8,623 nucleotides of DNA. It comes from Verrucomicrobiota bacterium. GTDB lineage: Bacteria > Verrucomicrobiota > Verrucomicrobiia > Verrucomicrobiales > Akkermansiaceae. The notes beneath the pieces are model-generated. The model saw only the letters and a list, made by a program, of their open reading frames with translations, did not search any database and had not been told where the DNA came from. Of the stretch, positions 8,394 through 8,623 are shown in pieces. A program made the position numbers and the translations under genes. The DNA is taken from NCBI GenBank assembly GCA_026397695.1, contig JAPLUJ010000492.1, positions 923 through 9,545 on the forward strand, read 5' to 3'. Position 1 is the stretch's first letter, and every line of letters starts with the position of its first letter.

Positions 8394-8623
8394 ATTTGTT
8401 GTGGGCCGAACGTAGAGTGGTGGCACCGGCGGGGCAAGCTCCAAATTCAACCATGGGCGCGGTCGCCGGTTGCCACGCACGGCTTCCATGAGAAGGCAGT
8501 CAATAGGAAATTGAAGTTTACTTCAAGTTTTTTGCATGGGTGGGGGTTGAATCAGATAGAGGGTTGGAATTCGCGCCAGGCGAAGGAGATTCCCCCCGCC
8601 TCCCCTGGGGGACGGGAGGGGAG
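8394..8623. other. Right-edge noncoding stretch
   Basis: No gene is supported here. Besides the palindrome at 8511-8526, the final 30 bases are C-rich then G-rich, and CCTCCC (8599-8604) can pair with GGGAGG (8614-8619). The window ends there, so it is unclear whether this is part of a longer repeat. Confidence 0.4.
8511..8533 (+). terminator. Short palindrome followed by a T run; terminator or operator
   Basis: TTGAAGTTTACTTCAA (8511-8526) is a perfect dyad of 7-base arms around TT. It is followed by G and then six T (8528-8533), the form of a weak intrinsic terminator reading rightward. There is no + strand gene just upstream for it to end. It lies about 120 bases upstream of the - strand SHOCT gene, so a regulator binding site is an alternative reading. 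Confidence 0.3.

Noticed and set aside
8394..8489. N-terminal extension of the SHOCT protein from the upstream ATG at 8489
   Set aside because: The extra 32 residues are Pro/Arg-rich with no domain, while ATG 8393 begins precisely at the SHOCT domain.

Overview
The window reads as high-GC chromosomal DNA from a Gram-negative bacterium, most likely a Verrucomicrobiota member. This rests on the SdhA/SdhC type (the Bacteroidota/Verrucomicrobiota cytochrome b558 family), the absence of Shine-Dalgarno motifs before nearly every start, and a GGGC-type palindromic element of a kind I associate with that phylum. The assignment is an inference; there is no rRNA or other marker here.

Region 1 (1-2744) is a signalling operon on the + strand. 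It holds the C-terminal end of a hybrid histidine kinase (end of one receiver, a second receiver, an HPt domain), a stand-alone receiver-HisKA_3 kinase, and a NarL/FixJ-type response regulator with a LuxR helix-turn-helix. Gaps are 22 and 14 bases, and a GC-rich hairpin directly follows the last stop. Region 2 (2745-3163) is a gene remnant: the end of a MASE1-like membrane sensor, carrying a frameshift, joined directly to the last third of a receiver domain that resembles the receiver in the first gene.

Region 3 (3137-4804) is a divergent pair: a B12-binding corrinoid protein on the - strand and a zinc-type homocysteine S-methyltransferase on the + strand. Together they amount to two separated modules of a cobalamin-dependent methionine synthase. 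The methyl-donor module and the reactivation module are not in the window.

Region 4 (4805-7516) encodes succinate dehydrogenase/fumarate reductase subunits, sdhC then sdhA. The junction is abnormal. The last membrane helix of SdhC and the usual start of SdhA are missing, and sdhC runs without a stop deep into sdhA in another frame. No sdhB follows.

Region 5 (7517-8623) is accessory-looking, lower-GC DNA. It has a double palindromic element just after sdhA, a possibly decayed small gene on the - strand, a small SHOCT-domain membrane protein on the - strand, and a short palindrome with a T run near the right edge. No RNA gene, CRISPR array, transposase or classical insertion sequence was seen. 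No obvious new system is present; the points most worth checking are the sdhC/sdhA junction, the MASE1-receiver remnant and the split methionine-synthase-like pair.
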